Shown here in pieces: positions 1 through 9,980 of a stretch of 64,000 nucleotides of DNA. The translations under genes were made by a program, and so were the position numbers. Source of the DNA: an uncultured Sulfitobacter sp. (GTDB lineage Bacteria > Pseudomonadota > Alphaproteobacteria > Rhodobacterales > Rhodobacteraceae); contig CAKZPD010000013.1 in NCBI GenBank assembly GCA_937138475.1, forward strand, positions 1 to 64,000, read 5' to 3'. Position 1 is the stretch's first letter, and every line of letters starts with the position of its first letter. The notes below the pieces were generated by a model. It was not told the DNA's origin, ran no database searches, and saw only the letters and a program-made list of their open reading frames with translations.

Positions 1-1244
1 CAGCTGGGGCACCGACCGGGCCGCTGCATGGGGTGCCGGTGACCATCAAGATCAATGTCGATCAAAAGGGCCACGCCACGACAAACGGGGTCGTAGCGCT
101 GAAAGATGTCATCGCCCCTGATGACGCGCCGGTTGTGTCAAACCTTCAAAATGCCGGAGCCATCGTGATCGGTCGGACCAACACGCCCGAGTTTTCCTTC
201 CGCGCCGACACAGATAATCCGCTCTATGGGCGCACGCACAACCCCTGGGGGCGGCATATCTCGGCCGGAGGGTCGTCGGGCGGTGCCGGTGCGGCCGTCA
301 TGGCCGGGATTGGCGCTTTGGCGCATGGAAACGACATTGGCGGAAGCCTTAGGTTTCCGGCTGCCGCCAACGGGGCGGTGACAGTCAAACCCGGCCTTGG
401 TCGCGTCCCCGCCTGGAACCCCAGCCAAACGACTGAGCGCGGCATGCTGGCCCAATCCATGTCCGTTCAGGGCCTGATCACCCGATCCGCAGCCGACCTG
501 TCCCTGTCGATGCCCAGCCTGATCGCCCCGGACCCGCGCGACCCGTTTCATGTTCCTCTGCCGTGGCGGGGTGAGGCTTTGGACACCCCGATCAAAGTGG
601 CCTTTACCAAGAACACATTCGGATACGCCCTTCACCCAGAGGTCGAAAAGGCGCTGGACACCGCGCGCGACGCGCTGGTCGATGCGGGCTATCGGGTCGA
701 CGAGGTCGATCCCCCTGATGTCTTCGAATGTGGTCGCATCGGATACCGCACATTGATGGGTGAGGTTCTGACCCTCCTGAAATCCGATATCCAGGCGGCC
801 GGTTCCCAAACCATCCAGGATATCTTCGAGGTCTATTTTCAGGAATTCCCACCTATCGTGGAGACCGAGCTGCTGCGAATGCTCGCCAAACGCAGCCACT
901 ATGCCCGTGAATGGTCGCTGTTTATGGAAGACTACCCCCTCGTCCTGTCCCCGTTCCTGCCTCAACCCTTTTTCAAACCGGACCGCGACACCGAAGGGGC
1001 CGAGGGCGTGCATGAGGTTCTCGGCTGCGCGGTCTATTCCTATGCGATGAACTTCCTTGGCCTGCCTGCCGCCTGCGTTCCGGCAAGACTGGCAGAATTG
1101 CCCAACGGCCTGCAGCCCATCAATGTTCAGATCGCAGCGCGTCGTTGGCGTGAAGATCTGGCAGTCGAGGCGGCGGCGGCGATCGAGCCGCGAATCGGCC
1201 AGATGTGCCAGCCTCTTTGGGAACAAATGTTCCGCTCCGAGTGA
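1..1244 (+). CDS. Amidase signature family hydrolase, 5' end cut by window edge
   Basis: The reading frame is open from base 3 and the gene starts upstream of the window. The visible start reads GPLHGVPVTIK, the usual amidase-signature segment with the catalytic Lys (codon 48-50). GGSSGGAGAA and GNDIGGSLRFPA follow and carry the two serines of the Ser-cisSer-Lys triad. About 414 residues are visible against roughly 450-500 for the family, so only the N-terminus is missing. Family members hydrolyse amide bonds in the cytoplasm. The substrate cannot be read from the sequence, and nothing here shows it to be GatA. It ends facing nadK. Confidence 0.88.
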   Translation, partial: AGAPTGPLHGVPVTIKINVDQKGHATTNGVVALKDVIAPDDAPVVSNLQNAGAIVIGRTNTPEFSFRADTDNPLYGRTHNPWGRHISAGGSSGGAGAAVMAGIGALAHGNDIGGSLRFPAAANGAVTVKPGLGRVPAWNPSQTTERGMLAQSMSVQGLITRSAADLSLSMPSLIAPDPRDPFHVPLPWRGEALDTPIKVAFTKNTFGYALHPEVEKALDTARDALVDAGYRVDEVDPPDVFECGRIGYRTLMGEVLTLLKSDIQAAGSQTIQDIFEVYFQEFPPIVETELLRMLAKRSHYAREWSLFMEDYPLVLSPFLPQPFFKPDRDTEGAEGVHEVLGCAVYSYAMNFLGLPAACVPARLAELPNGLQPINVQIAARRWREDLAVEAAAAIEPRIGQMCQPLWEQMFRSE

Positions 1245-1262
1245 CCCCCCCCAAAAAAAATC

Positions 1263-1288
1263 GACCCCGGGTTTTTGTGCCCGGGGTC
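1263..1288 (-). terminator. Intrinsic terminator, minus strand
   Basis: GACCCCGGG (1263-1271) pairs perfectly with CCCGGGGTC (1280-1288). On the minus strand the stem is followed by a run of eight T (the A-run at 1253-1260). It would stop transcripts leaving nadK. Without T after the stem on plus, it is a poor terminator for the amidase gene. Confidence 0.7.
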
Positions 1289-1456
1289 CGCTTGCTTAAA
1301 TATGCCTGGATTTCAGATAACGAGCGTGGCACCACCCACCCTCGCCAGCGCAAAAAAATACGCAAGTATGTCGAAAACGCTGTTTGGTGGCCACTCACTC
1401 CCACCTAAGCGTGTTCTCCAGGCAAGATCACATTACCTATTGCACGCTCACCGGCA

Positions 1457-1491
1457 TGTGAACTTGTTCACACAAGGAAAAATTAATTTCC
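1457..1491. other. Two adjacent inverted repeats in the nadK 3' gap
   Basis: TGTGAAC-TT-GTTCACA is a perfect 16-base dyad at 1457-1472. It is followed by GGAAA-N6-TTTCC at 1476-1491. Both lie between the convergent ends of the amidase gene and nadK, in a stretch more AT-rich than its surroundings. They may be 3' UTR hairpins of the nadK transcript or an operator-like site. I see nothing else in 1289-1506. Confidence 0.4.
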
Positions 1492-1506
1492 AAAACTGAC
1501 GAAATT

Positions 1507-2268
1507 CTAAGTGAATTGTTCGGAAATCAGACGTTCTTCAAGGCCATGTCCGGGGTCGAACAGAATACGATGGGTGATTTCGGATTCCGAGCAGATTTCG
1601 ACCCAATCTATGTCAGGAAAGGAAATAGAATCGGCATCGGCCATCACCGGGCGCTTGTCTGCATCCAGAACATCTAGGCGAACTTTCGCGGTTTTGGGCA
1701 GCAAGGCTCCGCGCCACCGACGGGGTCGAAATGCAGCAATCGCGGTGAGGGCCAACACATCCGCCCCGATCGGCAAAATCGGACCATGGGCCGAGTAGTT
1801 ATACGCTGTCGATCCCGCAGGCGTAGACAGAAGCGCGCCGTCACAGACAAGCTCTCCCATCCTTTCGCGGCCATCGACGCTGATCTTCAGACGCGCTGCT
1901 TGAGGACCTGCGCGCAACAGGGACACTTCGTTAATCGCCAGCGCCTCATGCAGTTTTCCGGATTGATCCATGGCGCGCATGGCCAGAGGATTGATGACCT
2001 CTTCCTCGGCATCTTCCAGGCGGGCCATCAGGTCGTCTTCGTGATACTCGTTCATCAGGAACCCGATCGTGCCACGGTTCATCCCGTATACCGGTGTATC
2101 AAGGTGCTGCATGTTGTGCAGGGTATGCAACATGAAGCCATCCCCCCCAAGAGCAACCACAACATCTGCGTCGCGGGGCGCCGCATTACCGTGTTTGGAC
2201 ACCAGAATATCCCGGGCCGTTTGCGCCACTTTGACCTCACTGGCAAGAAAGGCGATTCTCTTTTTCAT
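1507..2268 (-). CDS. nadK: NAD kinase
   Basis: This is a 253-residue cytoplasmic NAD kinase that makes NADP from NAD and ATP. The GGDG motif (VVALGGDGFMLHT) sits near residue 40. The NE motif (AINEVSLLR) and the glycine-rich CDGALLSTPAGSTAYNYSA segment follow in family order. The ATG at 2268 (MKKRIAFLAS) is chosen because GGAAA lies just upstream and family proteins begin here; the frame extends to 2355 without similarity. It is transcribed divergently from glyA across a 168-base gap. Confidence 0.93.
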   Translation of the reverse strand: MKKRIAFLASEVKVAQTARDILVSKHGNAAPRDADVVVALGGDGFMLHTLHNMQHLDTPVYGMNRGTIGFLMNEYHEDDLMARLEDAEEEVINPLAMRAMDQSGKLHEALAINEVSLLRAGPQAARLKISVDGRERMGELVCDGALLSTPAGSTAYNYSAHGPILPIGADVLALTAIAAFRPRRWRGALLPKTAKVRLDVLDADKRPVMADADSISFPDIDWVEICSESEITHRILFDPGHGLEERLISEQFT

Positions 2269-2436
2269 GTTTTCCGGTTTCCGGTGCTGCACATTTGGTT
2301 CCGAAACAAACATACCTTTCCCCAATAGGCCAGTCTTGACGCCGCAGCAGGCCAAATCGTCGCTTTAAGCCTTTTGCAAATGTGGCGTTTCCGATAGGAA
2401 ATCCGCAAGTTTTTTACCCAGCCATGTGGAGCGCCC

Positions 2437-3732
2437 ATGAACGCCAATCTTCGTGACACCGGATTTTTCACCCAGTCCCTTGCTGATCGTGATCCCGAGC
2501 TTTTTGGCTCGATCACGTCGGAACTGGGTCGTCAGCGCGACGAGATCGAGCTGATCGCGTCCGAGAACATCGTCTCTGCCGCCGTGATGGAGGCGCAGGG
2601 CTCGGTGATGACCAACAAATACGCCGAAGGCTATCCCGGACGGCGCTATTACGGCGGCTGCCAGTTTGTGGATGTCGCCGAAAACCTGGCGATTGAACGC
2701 GCCTGCAAGCTGTTTGATTGCAGCTTTGCCAATGTGCAGCCCAATTCGGGCAGCCAGGCCAATCAGGGTGTGTTTCAGGCGTTGCTGCAACCGGGTGACA
2801 CCATCCTGGGGATGAGCCTGGATGCCGGCGGGCACCTGACCCATGGCGCCGCCCCCAACCAGTCGGGCAAGTGGTTCAACGCGGTGCAATACGGCGTGCG
2901 CAAAGAAGACAACATGCTGGATTACGATCAGGTCGAGGCATTGGCACGCGAACATCAGCCCAAGATGATCATCGCCGGTGGCTCGGCCATTCCGCGCCAG
3001 ATTGATTTCGCCCGGATGCGGCAGATCGCCGATATGGTCGGCGCGTATCTGCATGTAGATATGGCGCATTTCGCCGGTCTGGTCGCCGCAGGCGAGCACC
3101 CATCGCCGTTTCCGCATGCGCATGTCGCCACCACCACCACACATAAAACCCTGCGCGGCCCGCGCGGCGGCATGATCTTGACCAATGACGAAGCGCTGGC
3201 CAAGAAATTCAATTCGGCCATTTTCCCGGGCATTCAGGGCGGCCCCCTGATGCATGTCATCGCCGGCAAGGCCGTCGCCTTTGGCGAAGCCCTGCGCCCT
3301 GAATTCAAGACCTATATCAAGCAGGTGATTGCCAATGCGCAGGCCCTGTCCGATCAGCTGATCAAGGGTGGTCTGGATACGGTAACGCATGGCACCGACA
3401 CCCATGTGCTGTTGGTTGATCTGCGGCCCAAAGGGGTCAAGGGCAACGCAACGGAAAAGGCTCTGGGGCGGGCGCATATCACCTGCAACAAAAACGGCGT
3501 GCCGTTTGATCCGGAAAAGCCAACCATCACCAGCGGCATCCGTCTGGGATCGCCCGCCGGCACCACCCGCGGCTTTGGCGAGGCAGAGTTCCGGCAAATC
3601 GCCGACTGGATCATCGAGGTGGTGGACGGCCTTGCCGCCAATGGCGAAGATGGCAACGGCGCGGTCGAAGCCAAGGTCAAAGCCGAAGTCGCCGCGCTTT
3701 GCGCCCGCTTCCCGCTTTACCCCAACCTTTAA
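2437..3732 (+). CDS. glyA: Serine hydroxymethyltransferase
   Basis: This 431-residue PLP enzyme interconverts serine and glycine with transfer of a one-carbon unit to tetrahydrofolate. The PLP lysine is Lys237 in [14 protein letters not shown]. The N-terminal [11 protein letters not shown] and YPGRRYYGG segments are typical. Length matches alphaproteobacterial GlyA and GGAG precedes the ATG. It is probably a single-gene transcript, with a strong terminator directly downstream. Confidence 0.97.
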   Translation: MNANLRDTGFFTQSLADRDPELFGSITSELGRQRDEIELIASENIVSAAVMEAQGSVMTNKYAEGYPGRRYYGGCQFVDVAENLAIERACKLFDCSFANVQPNSGSQANQGVFQALLQPGDTILGMSLDAGGHLTHGAAPNQSGKWFNAVQYGVRKEDNMLDYDQVEALAREHQPKMIIAGGSAIPRQIDFARMRQIADMVGAYLHVDMAHFAGLVAAGEHPSPFPHAHVATTTTHKTLRGPRGGMILTNDEALAKKFNSAIFPGIQGGPLMHVIAGKAVAFGEALRPEFKTYIKQVIANAQALSDQLIKGGLDTVTHGTDTHVLLVDLRPKGVKGNATEKALGRAHITCNKNGVPFDPEKPTITSGIRLGSPAGTTRGFGEAEFRQIADWIIEVVDGLAANGEDGNGAVEAKVKAEVAALCARFPLYPNL

Positions 3733-3740
3733 CCCGGCGC

Positions 3741-3774
3741 GCGCGGCCCATGCCGATATGGGCCGCGCCGTTTT
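3741..3774 (+). terminator. Intrinsic terminator of glyA
   Basis: GCGCGGCCCAT (3741-3751) and ATGGGCCGCGC (3758-3768) form an 11-bp perfect stem with a 6-base loop. CG and four T follow. It begins 9 bases after the glyA stop. Confidence 0.85.
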
Positions 3775-3827
3775 ACCTGCGCGCATTTCCTCTGGTCAGT
3801 TGCAGGCAGGGGCGCTAGGTCTTGGCC

Positions 3828-4601
3828 ATGTTGCATTTTCAGATCCATGGCGACGCCACGAATACCCCTCCGCTGTTGATTGTTCACGGTCTTTACGGAT
3901 CGGGGCGCAATTGGGGCGTGATTGCCAAACGCCTGTCGGACGCGCGCCAGGTGATCACCGTTGATCAGCGCAACCACGGCAACAGCCCTTGGTCAGACCA
4001 GCACGATTACCCGGCCATGGCCAGCGATCTGGCCCAGCTGATTGACCATCTGGGCGCACCGATGGATGTGCTGGGCCATTCGATGGGCGGCAAGGCGGCA
4101 ATGGCGCTGGCGCTGACCCAACCCCAGATGGTGAACCGGCTGATCGTGGGCGACATCGCCCCTGTCTCCTATTCGCACAGCCAGCTGCAATTCATCCAGG
4201 CCATGCGCGCCGTTGATCTGGGCGCCGTCACCCGGCGCAGCGACGCCGAGGCACAATTGGCCCAGCAGGGCGTTGACCCGGCCTTGCAAAGTTTTTTCAC
4301 CCAGTCGCTGGATGTGCCGGGCAAGCGCTGGCGGCTTAATCTGGACGCCCTTGAGGCAAACATGCCGCATATCCTGTCTTTTCCGGCGTTCAGCAGCCGC
4401 TTTGACGGGCCCACATTGTTCTTGTCTGGCGCCCTGTCTGACTATGTCACGCCAGACTATCGCCCTGCGATCAAAGCCCTTTTCCCAAAGGCGCGCTTTG
4501 CCAAGCTGCCGGGTGCCGGCCATTGGCTGCATGCCGAAAAACCGCGCGAGTTCGAGGCCGCCATCCGCGCCTTTCTAAGCCTGACCGCCGCGGCGGCCTG
4601 A
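3828..4601 (+). CDS. Alpha/beta-fold hydrolase, YbfF-like esterase
   Basis: This roughly 257-residue cytoplasmic alpha/beta hydrolase has the strand-loop [14 protein letters not shown], the DQRNHGNS segment, the nucleophile elbow GHSMGGKAA and a C-terminal catalytic His in [11 protein letters not shown]. This pattern is closest to the YbfF-type esterases, which cleave short acyl esters; the natural substrate is unknown. The ATG at 3828 is preferred to an in-frame TTG six bases upstream. It has its own start region after the glyA terminator and is followed by the carB promoter. Confidence 0.85.
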   Translation: MLHFQIHGDATNTPPLLIVHGLYGSGRNWGVIAKRLSDARQVITVDQRNHGNSPWSDQHDYPAMASDLAQLIDHLGAPMDVLGHSMGGKAAMALALTQPQMVNRLIVGDIAPVSYSHSQLQFIQAMRAVDLGAVTRRSDAEAQLAQQGVDPALQSFFTQSLDVPGKRWRLNLDALEANMPHILSFPAFSSRFDGPTLFLSGALSDYVTPDYRPAIKALFPKARFAKLPGAGHWLHAEKPREFEAAIRAFLSLTAAAA

Positions 4602-4653
4602 AGCATCGGCCAAAAGAAACACATCAGCGGCCACGCATTGCCGTTTTCGCCCC

Positions 4654-4681
4654 TTGCACCCCGCCCGATGATGCCTATAAC
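4654..4681 (+). promoter_or_regulatory. Putative sigma70-type promoter of carB
   Basis: TTGCAC (4654-4659), a 16-base spacer and TATAAC (4676-4681) lie about 52 bases upstream of the carB start, between the hydrolase gene and carB. The predicted leader is about 45 nt and contains no evident attenuator. Confidence 0.6.
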
Positions 4682-4732
4682 GCAGGACAATTTGGACACA
4701 TGGGGGTGTTCAAAAAGCAAAGGGGCCGCGCC

Positions 4733-7700
4733 ATGCCAAAAAGAACCGATATCAAGTCCATCATGATCATTGGTGCAGGGCCCATTGTTATCGGACAGGC
4801 CTGCGAATTCGACTATTCCGGCGCACAGGCGTGCAAGGCGCTGCGCGAAGAAGGCTATCGCGTGATCCTTGTCAACTCGAACCCGGCGACGATCATGACC
4901 GACCCCGGTCTGGCCGATGCCACCTATATCGAACCGATCACCCCCGAGATGGTTGCAAAGATCATCGAAAAAGAACGCCCCGACGCGCTGTTGCCCACCA
5001 TGGGCGGGCAAACCGGCTTGAACACATCGCTGGCGCTTGAGGAAATGGGCGTGCTTGACAAATTCGGCGTCGAGATGATCGGCGCCAAGCGCGCCGCCAT
5101 CGAAATGGCCGAAGATCGCAAGCTGTTCCGCGAAGCGATGGACCGTTTGGGGATCGAAAACCCCAAGGCCACCATTGTTACCGCCCCCAAGAATGCCGAC
5201 GGCAAAAAGGATCTGGCGGCCGGCGTTGCCATCGCCCTTGAACAGCTTGACTATGTTGGCCTTCCGGCGATCATCCGCCCCGCCTTTACCATGGGGGGCA
5301 CCGGCGGCGGTGTCGCATATAACCGCGAAGATTATGAATTCTTCTGCCGCTCGGGGATGGATGCCTCGCCCATGGGGCAGATCCTGGTCGATGAAAGCCT
5401 GCTGGGGTGGAAAGAATACGAAATGGAAGTGGTGCGCGACACCGCTGACAACGCCATTATCGTCTGTTCGATCGAAAACGTCGATCCGATGGGTGTCCAC
5501 ACCGGCGACAGCATCACCGTGGCCCCTGCCTTGACGCTGACCGACAAAGAATACCAGATCATGCGCAATCATTCGATTGCCGTGCTGCGGGAAATCGGTG
5601 TGGAAACCGGCGGATCGAACGTGCAATGGGCGGTGAACCCGGTTGACGGCCGGATGGTCGTGATCGAAATGAACCCGCGCGTGTCGCGATCTTCGGCGCT
5701 TGCGTCCAAGGCCACCGGATTTCCGATTGCCAAGATCGCAGCCAAACTGGCGGTTGGCTATACCCTGGATGAGCTGGACAACGATATCACCAAAGTCACC
5801 CCGGCCTCATTCGAACCCACCATCGACTATGTTGTCACCAAAATCCCAAAATTCGCCTTTGAGAAATTCCCCGGATCATCGCCCAATCTGACCACCGCGA
5901 TGAAATCGGTGGGCGAAGCGATGGCCATCGGCCGGACGATCCACGAATCCCTGCAAAAGGCGCTGGCCAGCATGGAATCGGACCTGACCGGGTTTGATGA
6001 AATCGACATCCCCGGTGCGCCGGACAAGGCGGCGCTGATCAAGGCGATCTCGCTTCAAACCCCGGACCGGATGCGCACCATCGCCCAAGCCATGCGCCAC
6101 GGCATGTCAGACGATGAAATCCACGGCGTCACCATGTTTGACCCTTGGTTCCTGGCCCGTATCCGCGAGATCATCGAAGCCGAGGCCCAGGTGCGGGCCG
6201 AGGGCCTGCCCCGCGACGAAGCCGGTGTGCGGGCCCTCAAGATGATGGGCTTTACCGATGCGCGCCTGGCCACCCTGACCGGCCAAAGCGAAAGCGCCGT
6301 ACGCGCCGCGCGCCGCGGCTTGAACGTCGTGGCCTGCTTTAAGCGGATCGACACCTGCGCCGCCGAATTCGAAGCCCAGACCCCCTATATGTATTCCACC
6401 TACGAAGCCCCAATGATGGGCGAGGTCGAATGCGAAGCCCGCCCATCAGACCGCAAAAAGGTGGTCATCCTTGGCGGCGGCCCGAACCGGATCGGCCAAG
6501 GGATCGAATTTGACTATTGCTGCTGTCACGCCTGCTATGCGCTGACGGATGCCGGCTATGAAACCATCATGGTCAACTGCAACCCGGAAACCGTTTCGAC
6601 CGATTATGACACGTCGGACCGGCTTTATTTCGAACCGCTGACCTTTGAACATGTGATGGAAATTCTGCGGGTTGAACAGGAAAACGGCACCCTGCACGGG
6701 GTGATTGTTCAATTTGGCGGCCAGACACCGTTGAAAATCGCCGCTGCGCTGAATGCCGAAGGGATCCCGATCCTTGGCACCACCCCCGATATGATAGATC
6801 TGGCCGAAGATCGCGAACGGTTTCAGAAGCTGGTTCAGGAACTGGGCCTGCTGCAACCGCGCAATGGCATTGCCCACTCCGATCAAGAAGCCCTTGATAT
6901 CGCAGAAAATATTGGCTTTCCGCTGGTGATCCGCCCTTCGTATGTTCTGGGCGGGCGCGCCATGGAAATCGTCCGCGATATGGCCAGCCTTGAACGCTAT
7001 ATCACCAACGCGGTGGTGGTGTCGGGCGACAGCCCTGTTTTGCTGGACAGCTATCTGTCCGGCGCGGTCGAACTGGATGTAGATGCGATCTGCGATGGCC
7101 AGGACGTGCATGTGGCGGGCATCATGCAGCACATCGAAGAGGCCGGCGTTCATTCGGGTGACAGCGCCTGTTCCCTGCCGCCCTATTCGCTTTCGCGCGA
7201 TGTGATTGAACAGATCGAACAACAGACCCGCAAGCTGGCTTTGGCGCTGAATGTTGTCGGCCTGATGAACATCCAGTTTGCCATAAAAGGTGACGATATC
7301 TATCTGATCGAGGTAAATCCACGCGCCTCGCGCACGGTGCCCTTTGTTGCCAAAGCCACAGACAGCGCCATTGCATCAATCGCGGCACGCGTTATGGCCG
7401 GCGAAAAGCTAAGCAGCTTTCCCAAGCGCGCGCCCTATGCGACGCAAACCGATTACAACGATGTGTTGCCCCTGGGCGATCCGATGACATTGGCCGACCC
7501 AAATATGCCTTGGTTCTCGGTCAAAGAGGCGGTTTTGCCCTTTGCCCGGTTCCCCGGTGTTGACACGCTGCTTGGCCCCGAGATGCGCTCAACCGGCGAG
7601 GTCATGGGATGGGATCGTGATTTCCCCCGCGCCTTCCTCAAGGCTCAGATGGGGGCGGGAAATTCGCTGCCACGCGGCGGGCGGGCGTTTTTGTCGATCA

Positions 7701-8065
7701 AGGATATGGACAAAAGCAGCCAAATGCTGGCAACCGCGCAAATCCTTTTGGATCAAGGGTTTGATCTGATCGCAACCCGCGGCACCGCCCAATGGTTGAC
7801 CGACAACGGATTGACGGTCGCGACGATCAACAAGGTCTATGAGGGGCGCCCGGACGTGACCGACATGATGAAGGACGAAGACATCGCCCTGGTCATGAAC
7901 ACCACCGAAGGGGCGCAAGCGGTCGAAGACAGCAAAGCCATCCGGTCCATCGCCTTGTATGAGAAGATCCCCTATTTCACCACAGCTGCCGGCAGCCACG
8001 CCGCCGCCTTGGCCATCAAGGCGCAAGCGGAAGATGACATCGGGGTGAAATCCCTGCAAGGATAA
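4733..8065 (+). CDS. carB: Carbamoyl-phosphate synthase large subunit
   Basis: This 1110-residue cytoplasmic enzyme makes carbamoyl phosphate from bicarbonate, ammonia and two ATP, for arginine and pyrimidine synthesis. It has the internal duplication of the family: one ATP-grasp half starting at [20 protein letters not shown], a second at [19 protein letters not shown], and a C-terminal methylglyoxal-synthase-like allosteric domain over about the last 140 residues. The ATG at 4733 ([10 protein letters not shown]) follows AAAGGGG and matches family starts; upstream in-frame codons are ignored. The small subunit carA is not in the window. Confidence 0.97.
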   Translation: MPKRTDIKSIMIIGAGPIVIGQACEFDYSGAQACKALREEGYRVILVNSNPATIMTDPGLADATYIEPITPEMVAKIIEKERPDALLPTMGGQTGLNTSLALEEMGVLDKFGVEMIGAKRAAIEMAEDRKLFREAMDRLGIENPKATIVTAPKNADGKKDLAAGVAIALEQLDYVGLPAIIRPAFTMGGTGGGVAYNREDYEFFCRSGMDASPMGQILVDESLLGWKEYEMEVVRDTADNAIIVCSIENVDPMGVHTGDSITVAPALTLTDKEYQIMRNHSIAVLREIGVETGGSNVQWAVNPVDGRMVVIEMNPRVSRSSALASKATGFPIAKIAAKLAVGYTLDELDNDITKVTPASFEPTIDYVVTKIPKFAFEKFPGSSPNLTTAMKSVGEAMAIGRTIHESLQKALASMESDLTGFDEIDIPGAPDKAALIKAISLQTPDRMRTIAQAMRHGMSDDEIHGVTMFDPWFLARIREIIEAEAQVRAEGLPRDEAGVRALKMMGFTDARLATLTGQSESAVRAARRGLNVVACFKRIDTCAAEFEAQTPYMYSTYEAPMMGEVECEARPSDRKKVVILGGGPNRIGQGIEFDYCCCHACYALTDAGYETIMVNCNPETVSTDYDTSDRLYFEPLTFEHVMEILRVEQENGTLHGVIVQFGGQTPLKIAAALNAEGIPILGTTPDMIDLAEDRERFQKLVQELGLLQPRNGIAHSDQEALDIAENIGFPLVIRPSYVLGGRAMEIVRDMASLERYITNAVVVSGDSPVLLDSYLSGAVELDVDAICDGQDVHVAGIMQHIEEAGVHSGDSACSLPPYSLSRDVIEQIEQQTRKLALALNVVGLMNIQFAIKGDDIYLIEVNPRASRTVPFVAKATDSAIASIAARVMAGEKLSSFPKRAPYATQTDYNDVLPLGDPMTLADPNMPWFSVKEAVLPFARFPGVDTLLGPEMRSTGEVMGWDRDFPRAFLKAQMGAGNSLPRGGRAFLSIKDMDKSSQMLATAQILLDQGFDLIATRGTAQWLTDNGLTVATINKVYEGRPDVTDMMKDEDIALVMNTTEGAQAVEDSKAIRSIALYEKIPYFTTAAGSHAAALAIKAQAEDDIGVKSLQG

Positions 8066-8099
8066 CACCGGGGACAAATAAGGGGGGTCTTTGCCGCAT

Positions 8100-8681
8100 A
8101 TGGCCAAGCTCTACTTTCATTATTCGACGATGAACGCAGGCAAATCCACCGCCCTGCTGCAAGCCGCGCACAACTATGAAGAGCGCGGCATGACGCCCTA
8201 TCTGATCACCGCGCTGCTGGACCATCGCGCCGGGCCATCGCGCATTGCCTCGCGGATTGGCATTGCCAAACCGGCCGACACGTTCAGCGCCGGCACCGAT
8301 CTGTTTGCCCAGATCAACACCCGGTTGGCACAGGGGCCGGTGGCCTGTGTTTTCATCGACGAAGCCCAGTTTCTGTCCTCGGATCAAGTGTGGCAATTGG
8401 CCCGTGCGGTGGATGATCTGCATGTGCCGGTCATGTGTTTTGGGTTGCGGGTCGATTTTCAGGGCAAGCTGTTTCCCGGATCGGCCACCCTGCTGGCGCT
8501 GGCGGATGAACTGCGCGAGGTGCGCACCATCTGCCATTGCGGCAAAAAGGCGACGATGGTCGTGCGCCGCGGCGCCGACGGCCAAACCCTGCGCGACGGC
8601 GATCAGGTGCAAATCGGCGGAAATGAAACCTATGTTTCACTGTGCCGGCGCCACTGGCGCGCGGCGGTGGGTGACGGCTAG
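8100..8681 (+). CDS. tdk: Thymidine kinase, TK1-type
   Basis: This roughly 193-residue salvage enzyme phosphorylates thymidine. The P-loop reads STMNAGKST, the DEAQF motif is present (FIDEAQFLSS), and a zinc-lasso cysteine set is visible (CHCGKK and a C-terminal CRRHW). The ATG at 8100 has AGGGGGG at the proper distance; an in-frame TTG nine bases earlier lies too close to that site. It starts 34 bases after carB on the same strand and is probably cotranscribed. Both serve pyrimidine nucleotide supply. Confidence 0.94.
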   Translation: MAKLYFHYSTMNAGKSTALLQAAHNYEERGMTPYLITALLDHRAGPSRIASRIGIAKPADTFSAGTDLFAQINTRLAQGPVACVFIDEAQFLSSDQVWQLARAVDDLHVPVMCFGLRVDFQGKLFPGSATLLALADELREVRTICHCGKKATMVVRRGADGQTLRDGDQVQIGGNETYVSLCRRHWRAAVGDG

Positions 8682-8688
8682 CCCCCCG

Positions 8689-9642
8689 TTAAACCGGGTT
8701 GGGTAGCGGATCACCGGCAAAGAACGCCCGCAGGTTTTCGATGCTCATCAGGCCCATTTCCTCGCGCACTTCCAACGCGGCGGTGCCAATATGCGGCAAC
8801 AAGACCACATTTTCCAATTCCATCAGCGCCTGGGGCACCTTGGGTTCGAATTCGTAAACATCCAGCCCGGCGCCAGCAATCTGGCCTGTGCGCAGCGCGG
8901 CAATCAACGCCGCCTCGTCGATCACATTTCCCCGTGCGATGTTGACCAAATAGGCGCTGGGGCGCATGGCGGCCAAAACATCGGCATCGACCAAATGCTG
9001 GGTGTCAGCCCCCCCCGGCACCGCCAGCATCAGCACATCGACCGCCCCCGCCAGATCGGGCAGGCTGCCGAAACGCTCAGCCGCGAAATCCAGTTCCTTG
9101 GGCGAGCGACTGAAATAGGCCACCTTCATGCCAAATCCGAAATGACAGCGCCGGGCGATGGCCTGACCGATCCGCCCCATGCCCGCGATGCCAACGGTCT
9201 TGCCGCCCAGATGCATGCCAAGCAGCTGTGTGGGGTGCCAGCCCGCCCATTGCCCGGCGCGCACCAACCGCTCTCCCTCGCTGGCGCGGCGCGCGCTCAT
9301 CAGCATCAGCGTGATGGCGGTGTCTGCCGTGGCGTCCGTAACCGCGCCGGGGGTGTTGGTAACGGCCAGACCTGCGGCGGTGGCCGCCGCCACGTCAATA
9401 TGGTTAAATCCCACGCCGAAATTGGCCAAAATCCGGCAACGTATCTTTGGACAGGCGGCAAAAACCTCAGCGTCGAAACAATCGCCCAAGGTCGGCAGCA
9501 CGGCGTCGTATTCTTGCAGGGCGGCGATCATCTCGGCTTGGGTCATCGGCAGGACGCTGCTGCGTTCGGTGACCTCAAATCGCTCTTGCGCCGCCTGGCG
9601 CACACGATCAGGCAACGGCCGCGTCAACAAAACCTTGGTCAT
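8689..9642 (-). CDS. D-2-hydroxyacid dehydrogenase (glyoxylate/hydroxypyruvate reductase-like)
   Basis: This 317-residue NAD(P)-dependent dehydrogenase carries the Rossmann motif GMGRIGQAIA, the catalytic Arg in VNIARGNVID, the acidic residue in DVYEFEPKVP and the catalytic His in LLPHIGTAA. The pattern fits glyoxylate or hydroxypyruvate reductases, but substrate choice among D-2-hydroxyacids is uncertain. Its ATG overlaps the stop of the CsaA-like gene (ATGA). It is the last gene of the minus-strand series ybjN-like, proC, csaA-like, dehydrogenase, and it converges on tdk with only a few bases between. Confidence 0.9.
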   Translation of the reverse strand: MTKVLLTRPLPDRVRQAAQERFEVTERSSVLPMTQAEMIAALQEYDAVLPTLGDCFDAEVFAACPKIRCRILANFGVGFNHIDVAAATAAGLAVTNTPGAVTDATADTAITLMLMSARRASEGERLVRAGQWAGWHPTQLLGMHLGGKTVGIAGMGRIGQAIARRCHFGFGMKVAYFSRSPKELDFAAERFGSLPDLAGAVDVLMLAVPGGADTQHLVDADVLAAMRPSAYLVNIARGNVIDEAALIAALRTGQIAGAGLDVYEFEPKVPQALMELENVVLLPHIGTAALEVREEMGLMSIENLRAFFAGDPLPNPV

Positions 9643-9980
9643 GCCATGCGCCCCCCTGCCGGCACGGCGTGATCGGGGCTGATCAAAACGATGCCGCCCG
9701 TGTCGTCAGGCACCCCCAGCACCAGAACCTCGGACCGCACTGGCCCGATTTGACGCGGCGGGAAATTCACCACCGCCATGACCGTTTTGCCGATCAGGCT
9801 TTGCGGATCGTAATGCGCTGTGATCTGCGCCGAGGATTTCTTTTCCCCGATCTCGGGGCCAAAATCGATCCACAGCTTGATCGCCGGTTTTCGCGCCTCG
9901 GGGAAGGGTTCGGCCCGCACCACCTGCCCGGCCCGGATATCAACCTTTAGAAAATCATCAAAGCTCAGGGTTTCAGCCAT
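9639..9980 (-). CDS. csaA: CsaA-like tRNA-binding domain protein
   Basis: This 113-residue protein is a single OB-fold tRNA-binding domain (FLKVDIRAGQVV, the KSSAQITAHY stretch, PRQIGPVRSEVLVLG). This is the CsaA type, related to the C-terminus of methionyl-tRNA synthetases and described as chaperone-like. The ATG at 9980 follows AGGAG, which lies inside the end of proC. It overlaps the proC stop by 8 bases and the next gene by 4, so translation of the three is probably coupled. Confidence 0.88.
   Translation of the reverse strand: MAETLSFDDFLKVDIRAGQVVRAEPFPEARKPAIKLWIDFGPEIGEKKSSAQITAHYDPQSLIGKTVMAVVNFPPRQIGPVRSEVLVLGVPDDTGGIVLISPDHAVPAGGRMA

Noticed and set aside
2365-3786. 473-codon open frame antisense to glyA
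   Set aside because: It is a shadow frame with low-complexity composition; it also covers the glyA terminator.
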